NCBI GenBank assembly: GCA_028279245.1
Contig: JANQOE010000022.1
Span: 35,927 to 99,926 of the forward strand
Reading direction: 5' to 3'
DNA from: Alphaproteobacteria bacterium
Lineage (GTDB): Bacteria; Pseudomonadota; Alphaproteobacteria; UBA6615
Length of the DNA: 64,000 bases
How positions within the stretch are numbered: position 1 is the first letter of the stretch; each line of letters begins with the position of its first letter. A program made the translations under genes and the position numbers. The notes under the pieces are model-generated. The model saw nothing but the letters and a program-made list of their open reading frames with translations, did not search any database and was not told where the DNA came from. Below, piece after piece: positions 16,084 to 24,450 of the stretch.

Positions 16084-16676
16084 CGGCGCTGCAGAATGTC
16101 GGTGCGGGATTTGCCGATCCGGTGTTTTCCGCGCAAAGCGTGTTCCGGCTGGTTTTGGATGCGATGGCGCAGTCCGGCCGAATCGCCGCGGTCCCCGATG
16201 CCGCGAGTGCTCCGGCCGGGTTGGATGTGGCCTCGACTGCTGTTGCGCTGACGCTGTTCGATTATGAGACGCCGCTGTGGCTCGACCCGGCGTTGCGCGG
16301 GGTGGAGGCGGAGACCTATTTGCGGTTTCACTGTGGCTGCCCGCTGGTCGAGGACACGCAGACCGCCGCGTTTGGGTTGGTCACCGCGCCGCGGTACATG
16401 CCACGGCTCGGCGAATTCTCGATCGGTTCGGATCAGTACCCCGACACGTCGGCGACACTTGTCATCCAGACGGGCGGACTGGCGGACGAAGGGCCGATCC
16501 GGCTGACGGGGCCGGGCATCAAAGACAGTGCCAGCGTCGCCATCGATGGTTTGCCCGATTGGTTCTGGCCGGACTGGGACGTCAATCATGGCTGCTTCCC
16601 GACCGGGATCGATCTGATCTTCACATCCGGGAATCGCGTCATGTGCCTGCCGCGCAGCATCAAGGTAGAGGTGTAG
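16080..16676 (+). CDS. phnH: C-P lyase subunit PhnH
   Basis: A 198-residue subunit of the C-P lyase core. The N-terminus (GAGFADPVFSAQSVFRLVLDAM) and the block TYLRFHCGCPLVEDTQTAAFG are typical of PhnH; PhnH has a PLP-transferase-like fold with no cofactor and binds at the PhnG-PhnJ interface. Start ATG 16080 overlaps the phnG stop by 4 nt, and the stop at 16676 abuts phnI directly. Length is normal. Confidence 0.95.
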   Translation: MTALQNVGAGFADPVFSAQSVFRLVLDAMAQSGRIAAVPDAASAPAGLDVASTAVALTLFDYETPLWLDPALRGVEAETYLRFHCGCPLVEDTQTAAFGLVTAPRYMPRLGEFSIGSDQYPDTSATLVIQTGGLADEGPIRLTGPGIKDSASVAIDGLPDWFWPDWDVNHGCFPTGIDLIFTSGNRVMCLPRSIKVEV

Positions 16677-17804
16677 ATGTACGTTGCCGTCAAGGGTGGT
16701 GAAAAAGCCATCGCCAACGCGCACAAACTGCTCGACGAGCAGCGGCGCGGCGACCCGAACATCGACGAGGTCGAGGTCGACCAGATCCGCGAGCAGCTTT
16801 CGCTGGCGGTGGCTCGGGTGATGGCGGAAGGTTCGCTGTACGACCCGGACCTGGCGGCGCTTGCCGTCAAGCAGTCGCAAGGCGATCTGGTCGAGGCTAT
16901 CTTCCTGGTGCGCGCCTACCGCACCACCCTGGCCCGCTTCGCCACCTCGCAGCCGATCGATACCGCGCGGATCGATATCAAACGCCGGATTTCCGCCGCT
17001 TACAAAGACCTGCCCGGCGGCCAGTTGCTGGGCCCCACCTTCGACTACACGCATCGGCTGCTCGACATGGCGCTCGCCGAGGGCCGGCCGGCGCATGAGG
17101 TCGAAGCCGACGCGGCCGGCGTTGACGGCGAGATGCCACGGGTCACCGACATCCTGAACTACGAGGGCCTGATCGAGACCGACGAAGAGGATCCGGAGCG
17201 CGACCCGTCCCGCGACCTGACCCGCCAACCCCTCGCCTTCCCTGCCGCACGTGACGAACGGCTGCAGAATCTGGCGCGGGGCGATGAGGGCTTCCTGCTG
17301 GCGCTCGGCTATTCGACGCAGCGGGGCTTCGGCGGCAATCACCCGTTTGCCGGTGAGATCCGCCGGGGGACCGTCACCGTGTCGATCGTGCCGGAGGAGC
17401 TTGGCTTCGCCATCGAGATCGGCGAGATCGAAGTGACCGAGTGTCAGATGATCAATCAGTTCCAGGGGTCGGCGGAAATGGCGCCGGTGTTTACCCGCGG
17501 CTATGGCCTGACTTTCGGCCACAATGAGCGCAAGGCGATGGCGATGGCGCTGGTCGACCGCGCGCTGCGCTGGCGCGAACTCGGCGAGCTGCCGCAATAC
17601 CCGGCGCAGGACGAGGAATTCGTGCTGTATCACAGCGACAATGTCGAAGCGTCGGGCTTCGTGCAGCATTTGAAGCTGCCGCACTATGTCGACTTCCAGT
17701 CCGAGCTGCAGCTCATCCGCCAACTGCGCGCCGAGCATGCCGGGCGCTTTGGCCACAACGACGATGCTCAGAACGACAACATTCAGGCCGAGGCCGCGGA
17801 ATGA
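16677..17804 (+). CDS. phnI: C-P lyase subunit PhnI (nucleosidase/transferase)
   Basis: A 375-residue subunit that, with PhnG, H and L, replaces the adenine of ATP with a phosphonate to give ribosyl-phosphonate triphosphate. Typical PhnI blocks: MYVAVKGGEKAIANAHKLL at the N-terminus, QIREQLSLAVARVMAEGSLYD, TPTFDYTHRLLD-like TFDYTHRLLDMAL, and the C-terminal LPHYVDFQSELQLIRQLR. It begins immediately after the phnH stop and overlaps phnJ by 4 nt (ATGA). Length is as in other species. Confidence 0.96.
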   Translation: MYVAVKGGEKAIANAHKLLDEQRRGDPNIDEVEVDQIREQLSLAVARVMAEGSLYDPDLAALAVKQSQGDLVEAIFLVRAYRTTLARFATSQPIDTARIDIKRRISAAYKDLPGGQLLGPTFDYTHRLLDMALAEGRPAHEVEADAAGVDGEMPRVTDILNYEGLIETDEEDPERDPSRDLTRQPLAFPAARDERLQNLARGDEGFLLALGYSTQRGFGGNHPFAGEIRRGTVTVSIVPEELGFAIEIGEIEVTECQMINQFQGSAEMAPVFTRGYGLTFGHNERKAMAMALVDRALRWRELGELPQYPAQDEEFVLYHSDNVEASGFVQHLKLPHYVDFQSELQLIRQLRAEHAGRFGHNDDAQNDNIQAEAAE

Positions 17805-18733
17805 CGGTTGCGACGAACCATAACGGCGGCACGGAGAGCGGCTACAACTTCGCCTATCTCGACGAGCAAACGAAGCGGATGATCCGCCGTTGTTTGCTGA
17901 AGGCGGTGGCGATCCCCGGTTATCAAGTGCCGTTTGGCAGCCGTGAAATGCCCCTCGCCTACGGTTGGGGGACCGGCGGCATCCAGGTGACCGCCAGCAT
18001 CATCGGGCCGGATGATGTGCTGAAGGTGATCGACCAGGGCGCCGACGACACCACCAATGCCGTTAGCATCCGGCACTTCTTCCAAAGGACCGCCGACGTC
18101 GCGACGACCGAGGAAACGGAAGACGCGACGATCATCCAGACCCGGCACCGGGTGCCCGAAACCGCGATGAAAGAAGGTCAGATCCTGGTCTACCAGGTGC
18201 CGCAGCCCGAACCGTTGCGGCAGCTTGAACCGCGGGAGACCGAGTGCCGCAAGATCCACGGCTATGCCGAATACGGGCTTATGCATGTCAAGCTGTACGA
18301 GGACATCGCCCGCTTCGGCCATATCGCGACCTCCTACAGCTATCCGGTGCTGGTGAACGGCCGCTACGTGATGTCGCCGACACCGATACCGAAGTTCGAT
18401 AATCCGAAAATGGACTCCTTCCCGGCGTTGCAGCTCTTTGGTGCGGGGCGGGAGAAACGGATCTACGCGGTGCCGCCATACACCACGGTTAAGAGCCTCG
18501 ACTTCGACGACCATCCCTTCTCCGTACAGAAATGGGACCAGGCCTGCGCCCTGTGCGGCGCCGAGGACAGTTTCCTCGACGAGGTGATCCTCGACGACCG
18601 GGGCCGCAAGATGTTCGTCTGTTCCGACAGCAACTACTGCGAACAACGGCAGGCCGCCGGTTACAGCAATCCGGCGGCGGCCGCCGACATCGCCGCTTAT
18701 CAACTGGCGCTCCAGGGAGAGGCTGACGCATGA
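17801..18733 (+). CDS. phnJ: C-P lyase catalytic subunit PhnJ (radical SAM)
   Basis: A 310-residue radical-SAM enzyme that cleaves the C-P bond of 5-phosphoribosyl-1-phosphonate to give the alkane and a cyclic ribose phosphate. The four conserved Cys are present with the expected spacing, C-x2-C-x21-C-x5-C (ACALCGAED ... FVCSDSNYCEQ); three hold the 4Fe-4S cluster and one is the catalytic thiyl. The N-terminal YNFAYLDEQTKRMIRRCLLKA and VPFGSREMPLAYGWGTGG blocks, with the glycyl-radical glycine in the latter region, are canonical. It is about 30 residues longer than the E. coli protein at the C-terminus, which is common outside enterobacteria. Confidence 0.97.
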   Translation: MTVATNHNGGTESGYNFAYLDEQTKRMIRRCLLKAVAIPGYQVPFGSREMPLAYGWGTGGIQVTASIIGPDDVLKVIDQGADDTTNAVSIRHFFQRTADVATTEETEDATIIQTRHRVPETAMKEGQILVYQVPQPEPLRQLEPRETECRKIHGYAEYGLMHVKLYEDIARFGHIATSYSYPVLVNGRYVMSPTPIPKFDNPKMDSFPALQLFGAGREKRIYAVPPYTTVKSLDFDDHPFSVQKWDQACALCGAEDSFLDEVILDDRGRKMFVCSDSNYCEQRQAAGYSNPAAAADIAAYQLALQGEADA

Positions 18734-19503
18734 CCACCGCCCTAATGCGCGTGCGGAACCTGGATAAACGGTTCGACACGATCCACGCCTGCCGCAACGT
18801 CTCGTTCGAACTGCATCAAGGCGAAGTGCTGGGGGTGGTCGGCGAGTCCGGGTCGGGCAAGACGACGTTGCTGCGCTGCCTGTCCGGCGAAATGCTGCCG
18901 AGCGCCGGGACAGTCGAATATGACGTGCGGATGCGCGGGCTGACCGACATTGCCGCGCTCTCGGAACCGGAGCGGCGGCTGCTGCGGCGGACCGACTGGG
19001 GCATCGTGCACCAGAACCCGCGCGACGGCCTGCGGATGAATATCAGCGCCGGCGGCAATGTGGGCGAGCGGCTGATGGCGGTCGGCGCCCGGCATTATGG
19101 GGAGATCCGCGGCGAGGCCGTCGATTGGCTGGAACGGGTCGAGTTGGACCAGGACCGGATCGACGACGCGCCCTCCACCTTCTCCGGCGGCATGCAGCAG
19201 CGCCTGCAGATCGCCCGCAATCTGGTGTCGAAGCCGCGCCTGGTGTTCATGGACGAGCCGACCGGCGGCCTCGACGTTTCGGTCCAGGCCCGCCTTTTGG
19301 ATTTATTGCGCGGATTGGTGCGCGACCTTCATATTGCGGCAATCGTCGTTACGCATGATCTGGCCGTGGTTCGGTTGTTGGCGGATCGGTTGATGGTCAT
19401 GCGGCGCGGTGAAGTGGTAGAAAGCGGATTGACGGATCAGGTGCTGGACGATCCGCAACACGCCTATACCCAATTGCTCGTCAGCTCCGTCCTCCAGCCG
19501 TAA
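18730..19503 (+). CDS. phnK: C-P lyase ABC-type ATPase PhnK
   Basis: A 257-residue ABC-class ATPase that associates with the PhnGHIJ core through PhnJ rather than driving transport. Walker A is GESGSGKTT, the signature is FSGGMQQRLQIARNL, Walker B is LVFMDEPTGGLD, and VVTHDLAVVRLLADR contains the switch His. Start ATG 18730 overlaps phnJ by 4 nt. Length and sequence match PhnK rather than oligopeptide-importer ATPases, which are its closest relatives. Confidence 0.95.
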   Translation: MTTALMRVRNLDKRFDTIHACRNVSFELHQGEVLGVVGESGSGKTTLLRCLSGEMLPSAGTVEYDVRMRGLTDIAALSEPERRLLRRTDWGIVHQNPRDGLRMNISAGGNVGERLMAVGARHYGEIRGEAVDWLERVELDQDRIDDAPSTFSGGMQQRLQIARNLVSKPRLVFMDEPTGGLDVSVQARLLDLLRGLVRDLHIAAIVVTHDLAVVRLLADRLMVMRRGEVVESGLTDQVLDDPQHAYTQLLVSSVLQP

Positions 19504-19512
19504 GACCGTCCC

Positions 19513-20211
19513 ATGACCCACATGATCGAAGTCACCGAACTGCACAAAACCTTCACCCTGCACACGCAAGGCGGGACATCGATACCGGTGTTCGACCAAC
19601 TTTCGCTGGCAGTGGCGCCGGGCGAATGCGTCGCCCTGTATGGTCCTTCGGGCGCGGGCAAATCGACCCTGCTGCGGTCCATATATGCCAACTATCGGCC
19701 ACAATCCGGGGCGATCCTCATTCGCCATGGGGACCGAACAGTCGACATTCTGGCCGCCGCGCCGCGCGAAGTGCTGGACATCCGGCGCCACACGATGGGC
19801 TATGTCAGCCAGTTTCTGCGGGTCATTCCGCGCATCCCGGCGGTCGACGTGGTCGCCGATCCGTTGATCCAAACCGGCGTCGCCTCCGAGGTTGCCAAAG
19901 AGCGCGCGGTCGCGTTGCTGGAACGGCTGCGCATCCCGGCAAGCCTGCACCAGTTGGCCCCCGCCACCTTCTCCGGCGGTGAGCAGCAGCGGGTTAACAT
20001 CGCCCGGTGTTTTGTCGTCGACTACCCGATCCTGCTGCTGGACGAGCCGACGGCGTCGCTCGACGCGCGCAACCGGGAAACGGTGATCGAATTGATCGGC
20101 GAGGCGAAAGCCCGTGGCGCCGCGCTGGTCGGCATCTTTCATGACGATGAAGTGCGGGAGGCGGTCGCCGACCGGTTGTTTGAGGTCGAAACTTATCAGG
20201 CGGCGGCGTGA
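19513..20211 (+). CDS. phnL: C-P lyase ABC-type ATPase PhnL
   Basis: A 232-residue ABC-class ATPase required for the ribosyl-phosphonate-forming step with PhnGHI. Walker A is GPSGAGKST, the signature [20 protein letters not shown], Walker [15 protein letters not shown], and the switch region reads [19 protein letters not shown]. The N-terminal [18 protein letters not shown] is typical of PhnL. It begins 9 nt after phnK and its stop overlaps the GTG start of phnM. Confidence 0.95.
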   Translation: MTHMIEVTELHKTFTLHTQGGTSIPVFDQLSLAVAPGECVALYGPSGAGKSTLLRSIYANYRPQSGAILIRHGDRTVDILAAAPREVLDIRRHTMGYVSQFLRVIPRIPAVDVVADPLIQTGVASEVAKERAVALLERLRIPASLHQLAPATFSGGEQQRVNIARCFVVDYPILLLDEPTASLDARNRETVIELIGEAKARGAALVGIFHDDEVREAVADRLFEVETYQAAA

Positions 20212-21344
20212 CGAAAGAGACGGTTCTCACAAATGCGCGGATTGTTACGCGTGACGAGGTTATCCACGGCAGCGTAAAGGTCGTCGACGGCCGGATCGCC
20301 GAGGTCGATTCCGGCAATGTGCATGTGGCCGAGGACCTGGACGGGGATTACATCGTCCCCGGCCTGATCGAGATGCACACGGACAATCTCGAAAAGCATA
20401 TCGTGCCGCGGCCGGGGGTGATGTGGCCGACGCCGCTCAGCTCAATTCTCGCCCACGACATGCAGATTATCGGCGCCGGTATCACCACGGTGTTCGACGC
20501 CATCTCGGTTGGTGAGTTTCAAGAAAACAGCATGCGCCGGCACATTCTGGGGCTGGCGATCGAATCGATCCGGCAAGCCCAGCGCCACGACCTGCTGCGG
20601 GCGCACCATTGCGTGCATATGCGGTGCGAGCTGGCGGACCCGGCGATGGTGGAGATCTTCTCGCCCTTTACCCACGATCCGCTGGTGCAGTTGGTGTCCT
20701 TGATGGACCACACGCCGGGCCAGCGGCAGTGGCGCGACTTGAGTCAAATGCGGACCTTCCAGCAGAAAGAGAAATGGTCCGAAAAAGAACTGCAGTCGTT
20801 CATCGACGAGCGGCTGGCGAAACAGCAGAAGTTCGCTAGCAAGCATCGGCAGGAGGTGCTGCAGCGGCTGAACGGGCGGACCATCCCGCTGGCCAGCCAT
20901 GACGACACGACGGCCGAACACATCGACGAAGCGGTCGGTGATGGCATCCGGATCGCCGAGTTCCCGACGACGACCGAAGCCGCAAAGGCGGCACGCGACC
21001 GCGGCATGGCGATCATCATGGGCGCGCCGAATGTGGTGCGTGGCGGCTCCCACTCGGGCAACGTGTCGGCGCTCGACCTGGCTGAGGACGGATTGCTGGA
21101 CGGGTTGTCCTCGGACTATGCGCCGAAGAGCCTGATGCATGCGGCCTTCGTGCTGCATGACAAGGTCGGGCTCGGGCTGCCGCAGGCGATCGCCAAAGTA
21201 TCGGCCAACGTCGCGGATGCGGTCGGAATCGACGACCGCGGTGAAGTGAAACAAGGGAAGCAAGCCGACCTGGTAAGGGTTCGGCCAGTCGGGGAGGTGC
21301 CCGTGGTACGGCGGGTTTGGCGGGACGGCCAACAAACGATCTAG
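20208..21344 (+). CDS. phnM: PhnM, ribosyl-phosphonate triphosphate diphosphatase
   Basis: A 378-residue amidohydrolase-superfamily enzyme that removes pyrophosphate from 5-triphosphoribosyl-1-phosphonate, giving the PhnJ substrate. Metal-binding motifs are [13 protein letters not shown], the [14 protein letters not shown] block (RAHHCVHMR), [10 protein letters not shown] and the C-terminal [13 protein letters not shown]. The start is GTG 20208, overlapping phnL by 4 nt. The stop at 21344 abuts the next gene. Length is normal. Confidence 0.95.
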   Translation: MTKETVLTNARIVTRDEVIHGSVKVVDGRIAEVDSGNVHVAEDLDGDYIVPGLIEMHTDNLEKHIVPRPGVMWPTPLSSILAHDMQIIGAGITTVFDAISVGEFQENSMRRHILGLAIESIRQAQRHDLLRAHHCVHMRCELADPAMVEIFSPFTHDPLVQLVSLMDHTPGQRQWRDLSQMRTFQQKEKWSEKELQSFIDERLAKQQKFASKHRQEVLQRLNGRTIPLASHDDTTAEHIDEAVGDGIRIAEFPTTTEAAKAARDRGMAIIMGAPNVVRGGSHSGNVSALDLAEDGLLDGLSSDYAPKSLMHAAFVLHDKVGLGLPQAIAKVSANVADAVGIDDRGEVKQGKQADLVRVRPVGEVPVVRRVWRDGQQTI

Positions 21345-22034
21345 ATGACGGCGCGTTACGCGATTTATTTCGCGCCCGACCCGGAGTCCGAACTATGGCG
21401 TTTCGGCACGCGCTGGCTCGGCCGGGACCCGGTCAGGGATTGCGAACTGGCGCAGCCGCGGCTCCCGGGCATTGACCAGAGCCGGATTCGGCAGGTTACG
21501 GAGTCGCCGCGCCACTATGGGTTCCACGGGACACTGAAGGCGCCCTTTGCGCTAGCCGAGGGCCGGGAACGGGCCGACCTTGACGCGGCATTGCAGACGT
21601 TCGCGGGGCAATACGCCGCGTTCGAGATGGCGCCGCTGCGTCTCAGCAACATCAGCGGCTTCATGGCGTTGGTGCCGGGGCGCGAAGAACCGGCACTGCA
21701 TGATCTGGCGGATCGCTGCGTTCGCGCGTTCGACACATTACGGGCGCCGCTGACGGAAAGCGAACTCGAGCGGCGGCGGCCCGAGTCACTCAGCTCACGG
21801 CAGCGCGGTCATCTGGAACAGTGGGGCTATCCCTACATCTTCGACGAGTTCCGGTTTCACATGACCCTGTCGTGCCGCCTGGACACGCCGGAACGGGACC
21901 AGTTTCTGACGAAACTGCAGCCGTTGGCGGATGTGTCCGCCGATACCGCGGTGGCGGTTAACGCGATCTGTCTGTTCGAGCAGACGAACCGGTGCGCGCC
22001 GTTTCGGCTGACGGGCCGTTACGCGTTCGGCTAG
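21345..22034 (+). CDS. DUF1045 / phosphonate-operon 2H phosphoesterase-like protein
   Basis: A 229-residue protein of the family found repeatedly at the end of phn operons. Two HxT-type motifs, FHGTLKAPF (near residue 66) and FHMTLSCRL (near 169), define a 2H phosphoesterase fold, which often opens cyclic phosphodiesters. Since PhnJ yields a 5-phosphoribosyl-1,2-cyclic phosphate, a role in processing that product is attractive, the job done by PhnP in E. coli; phnP is absent here. It starts directly after phnM. Its TAG overlaps, within one CTAG, the stop of the convergent zinc-ribbon gene. Confidence 0.88.
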   Translation: MTARYAIYFAPDPESELWRFGTRWLGRDPVRDCELAQPRLPGIDQSRIRQVTESPRHYGFHGTLKAPFALAEGRERADLDAALQTFAGQYAAFEMAPLRLSNISGFMALVPGREEPALHDLADRCVRAFDTLRAPLTESELERRRPESLSSRQRGHLEQWGYPYIFDEFRFHMTLSCRLDTPERDQFLTKLQPLADVSADTAVAVNAICLFEQTNRCAPFRLTGRYAFG

Positions 22035-22177
22035 TCGTTCTCGTCGCGCTGCAGATTGACCTGGCGGCCACAACTGCCGCAGACAAAGCTCTCAAATGCC
22101 CGGACCCAGCGGACCACGCGGCGCTGCCGGCTGCCACAATAGGGGCAGGGGATTTCGATACGGCTCTCGATTTGCAT
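22031..22177 (-). CDS. Zinc-ribbon microprotein, 48 aa
   Basis: A 48-residue frame (MQIESRIEIPCPYCGSRQRR ... FESFVCGSCGRQVNLQ) with two CxxC pairs, CPYC and CGSC, 20 residues apart, as in small zinc ribbons. Basic residues between the knuckles (RQRRVVRWVR) suggest nucleic-acid contact. It begins at ATG 22177 with no strong ribosome site and ends within the CTAG shared with the DUF1045 gene. The motif quality makes chance unlikely. Function unknown. Confidence 0.65.
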   Translation of the reverse strand: MQIESRIEIPCPYCGSRQRRVVRWVRAFESFVCGSCGRQVNLQRDEND

Positions 22178-22249
22178 GGGCCGAGCCTAGCTGCAACCGG
22201 CGGCGGCCGGCCGGTGCGTCGGACGTATAGCCTTCGGGCGGGTGTGGCC

Positions 22250-23161
22250 TTAGGCCGGGGCGGCGAGCACCGGCAGGGTGCGGTCCAGCAGGCTGACCCG
22301 GAGCGGCAGACGCGCCAGAATCTCGCCGTCGGCCTGGACCGGGCCGTGGCTTTCCTCGGCCTGGCGGCTCTCCACGGTGAACTGCCGGCCCTCGACGATC
22401 TTCACGTCATGGAACTTGGGCAGGCGCCCGGACAGCAGGCCCCAGCCGTAGCGGATGACATCCCACCGGCGATTGCCAGCCAGCAGGCAGGCGAACAGGG
22501 TGGGCTTGGTCAGGCGCGCCTCGCGCGCGCAGACATAGGGACCGCCATAATGCCGGCCGTTGGCGACGACGACCGACGCCGCCTCAAAGGTCTGGCCGTC
22601 GACATCGACGCGATAAGTCGTGGGCCGGTGCCGGAACGCCTCGGCGAGGCTCTGGACAACGTAGGCCAGCGGGCCGACGCGCCGCTTGAGCCCCAGATTC
22701 ACATTCTCGACCACCCTTGCGTCGAAACCGACGCCGGCCATCTGCAAGAAGGCGTGGCCGTTAGCCGAGCCGACATAGACCGGGGTCGCCGGCGCGGTGG
22801 CGATGATGCGGGCCAGAGCTGCCGGGTCATCGAGGGGCAGGCCGCATTCCCGGGCGACGACATTGGCCGTGCCGAGGGGCAGCAGGCCGACCGGTGGCGG
22901 CGTATCGTCCCGTTCGACCAGGCCGTTGACGACTTCGTTCAACGTGCCGTCGCCGCCGGCGCTGATCACGGCGTCGACCGCGTCCAGCGGCGCCTCGGCG
23001 GCAATACGCCGCGCATCACCAGGCCCGCTGGTCGGCTGATGGTCGACGGTAGTCCCCTGTTCCCGCAGTGCATCGAGCAACCGGTTGAGGCGATGCCCCT
23101 TGCCGTTGCGGGCGGCCGGGTTCGAGATGATCAGCAGGCGGCGGCGGTTGGCGGCAGACAT
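22250..23161 (-). CDS. Diacylglycerol/lipid kinase family protein (DagK/YegS/BmrU type)
   Basis: A 303-residue lipid kinase of the DAGK catalytic fold. N-terminal LLIISNPAARNGKG is the first nucleotide-binding loop, VDAVISAGGDGTLNEVVNGL carries the GGDGT motif essential for ATP binding, and GLLPLGTANVVARECGLPLD is the third conserved block. The C-terminal domain ends with EESHGPVQADGEIL, the usual substrate-side motif. It phosphorylates diacylglycerol, sphingosine-like or other membrane lipids. Start ATG 23161 is preferred; the frame upstream to 23419 runs into the tRNA region and is not coding. Confidence 0.9.
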   Translation of the reverse strand: MSAANRRRLLIISNPAARNGKGHRLNRLLDALREQGTTVDHQPTSGPGDARRIAAEAPLDAVDAVISAGGDGTLNEVVNGLVERDDTPPPVGLLPLGTANVVARECGLPLDDPAALARIIATAPATPVYVGSANGHAFLQMAGVGFDARVVENVNLGLKRRVGPLAYVVQSLAEAFRHRPTTYRVDVDGQTFEAASVVVANGRHYGGPYVCAREARLTKPTLFACLLAGNRRWDVIRYGWGLLSGRLPKFHDVKIVEGRQFTVESRQAEESHGPVQADGEILARLPLRVSLLDRTLPVLAAPA

Positions 23162-23411
23162 CAGGGCCGGTCTAGGCTGGCGGGGGTGGTTTGTCCACCG
23201 GGATCGGCGTGCCACGGCCTGAAAAGCGAAGGGCCCCGCCTTTGTGTGAAGTTGGGGAAGACGGGGCCGCGGCGAACGAATGGACGCCCGCAATCTGGCC
23301 GTGCTTTGTTGCCCCGCCATGACGCCTCTATGAAGAGCCGATGACTGGCAGTTCAACTGGCGGCTCACTTGATTTCTGCCGACCCGGCGGCTACATGGAG
23401 CCGGCATCCGG

Positions 23412-23487
23412 GTCCCCATCGTCTAGAGGCCTAGGACACCGGCCTTTCACGCCGGCAACAGGGGTTCGAATCCCCTTGGGGACGCCA
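23412..23487 (+). tRNA. tRNA-Glu (UUC)
   Basis: A 76-nt cloverleaf with encoded CCA. The acceptor arms GTCCCCA and TGGGGAC pair fully, the D arm is TCGTCTAGAGGCCTAGGA-like, the anticodon arm is CCGGC-CTTTCAC-GCCGG with anticodon TTC, and the T arm is AGGGG-TTCGAAT-CCCCT. No duplicated 3' end that would mark an integrated element is visible in the window. Confidence 0.98.
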
Positions 23488-23956
23488 TATCTTTGACAAT
23501 AACCTACGTTGTTTCAGCCGGCTCTAACCAATCGTGTAGAGCATCAGTGATGGCCATCGCAGTAGTCACCGCCCCGAAATGCCCCTACGGCGCGAGCCGT
23601 CAGGCACAGGATCTGGGTTGTGTTGACGGCAACTCATAGCGCACTCTGAACGAGGGGAGACTCGGGGCCACTACGATAGGTAGTGACGTCATGTTTCGCG
23701 CAAACTGCGAGCAGATAAAGCTTGAGATCGCAAGAATGCTGGGCGCTCATCCGACCACCCTCGACCTACAGCCGAAAAACGATCTCCGGTGCTGGCCCCT
23801 TCTCAACGAGTACCCACTCGGTCTGACAGGTTTCTAGACACTCAGTGTTGTCCCGCGATCCGGACCGGGTCAGCGTGTAATGTGGCGCCGACCGGCAGAT
23901 CCAGTTTGTGGCCGCATAGTCTTGCGCGATGTCCGGTATCTTCAGTGCCTCTTGGG
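23488..23956. other. Intergenic stretch with no convincing gene
   Basis: About 470 bases after the tRNA. The only frames are short (for example an 87-codon minus frame 23766-24029 that overlaps the well-supported small membrane gene and lacks a ribosome site). Local composition is less GC-rich than the surroundings. I see no repeat of the tRNA end, no transposase fragment and no clear promoter. Confidence 0.5.
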
Positions 23957-24130
23957 CTACTTGCCGAAAGCTAGGAAATACAACAGGGCAATGTTGACTA
24001 TGGGGAGAGGCATGAGGGCCGCCCACCATCGCGACCGTCCGATCTTCCTACATATTCGCGCCGTTGGCCAAACAAGCGCCGCGATGTAGATGATCACGAC
24101 AAGCCAATGCCAAAGTGTGATCGTCAACAT
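23957..24130 (-). CDS. Small membrane protein, 57 aa (tandem pair, second)
   Basis: A 57-residue protein with two hydrophobic helices (LTITLWHWLVVIIYIAALVW and WWAALMPLPIVNIALLYFLAF) separated by a basic turn (RICRKIGRSR). Its ATG overlaps the stop of the preceding small gene by one base (TGATG), so the two are translationally coupled. Both share the pattern basic loop, then alanine/leucine-rich helix with LP, then FLAFxxW-like end, which suggests a tandem duplication. Function unknown. Confidence 0.65.
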   Translation of the reverse strand: MLTITLWHWLVVIIYIAALVWPTARICRKIGRSRWWAALMPLPIVNIALLYFLAFGK

Positions 24131-24330
24131 CAGTACTGTTCCTCGGCGTGAGGGGACCACCTGGCGAAGGCGAGAACGAACAGCGCAACAATCACACCCA
24201 ACGGCAGAAAGGCCAGTAAGGCCAGATAGCGGTTGAGCCCGGCCCTGGCGAAGAGGCGCCACAACGGGACCACCACAATCACGGAAGTCAGGACGTGCAC
24301 GAAGAACTCAAGCACAACAGGCGACCTCAA
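24130..24330 (-). CDS. Small membrane protein, 66 aa (tandem pair, first)
   Basis: A 66-residue protein with two hydrophobic helices (EFFVHVLTSVIVVVPLW and LALLAFLPLGVIVALFVLAF) and a short basic loop (RLFARAGLNRY) between them, ending in a polar tail ARWSPHAEEQY. It is the upstream partner of the 57-residue protein and has the same architecture. No family assigned; inner-membrane localisation is the only safe statement. Confidence 0.62.
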   Translation of the reverse strand: MRSPVVLEFFVHVLTSVIVVVPLWRLFARAGLNRYLALLAFLPLGVIVALFVLAFARWSPHAEEQY

Positions 24331-24450
24331 TACTAACCCACGCGTGCTTTACTAAGGTATCGGAACGCGCTGAGGGCGCAATCAACTATCGGTGCCGATA
24401 GTGCTGTACCAGCTACTGCCTGCCGACCAAGGGTGCGGCCGGCAGCGAAA

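Noticed and set aside
15870..17756. Long 628-codon minus-strand open frame
   Set aside because: Lies wholly antisense to phnG-phnI, has no ribosome site and a composition typical of GC-rich antisense frames.
18730..20211. phnK and phnL as phosphonate import ATPases
   Set aside because: Position within phnGHIJKLM and their signatures fit the C-P lyase accessory ATPases; no permease or receptor genes accompany them.
23412..23487. tRNA-Glu as an integration site for a mobile island
   Set aside because: No duplicate of the tRNA 3' end, no integrase and no mobility genes nearby.
23766..24029. 87-codon minus-strand frame near the tRNA
   Set aside because: Overlaps the better-supported 57-residue membrane gene and has no ribosome site.
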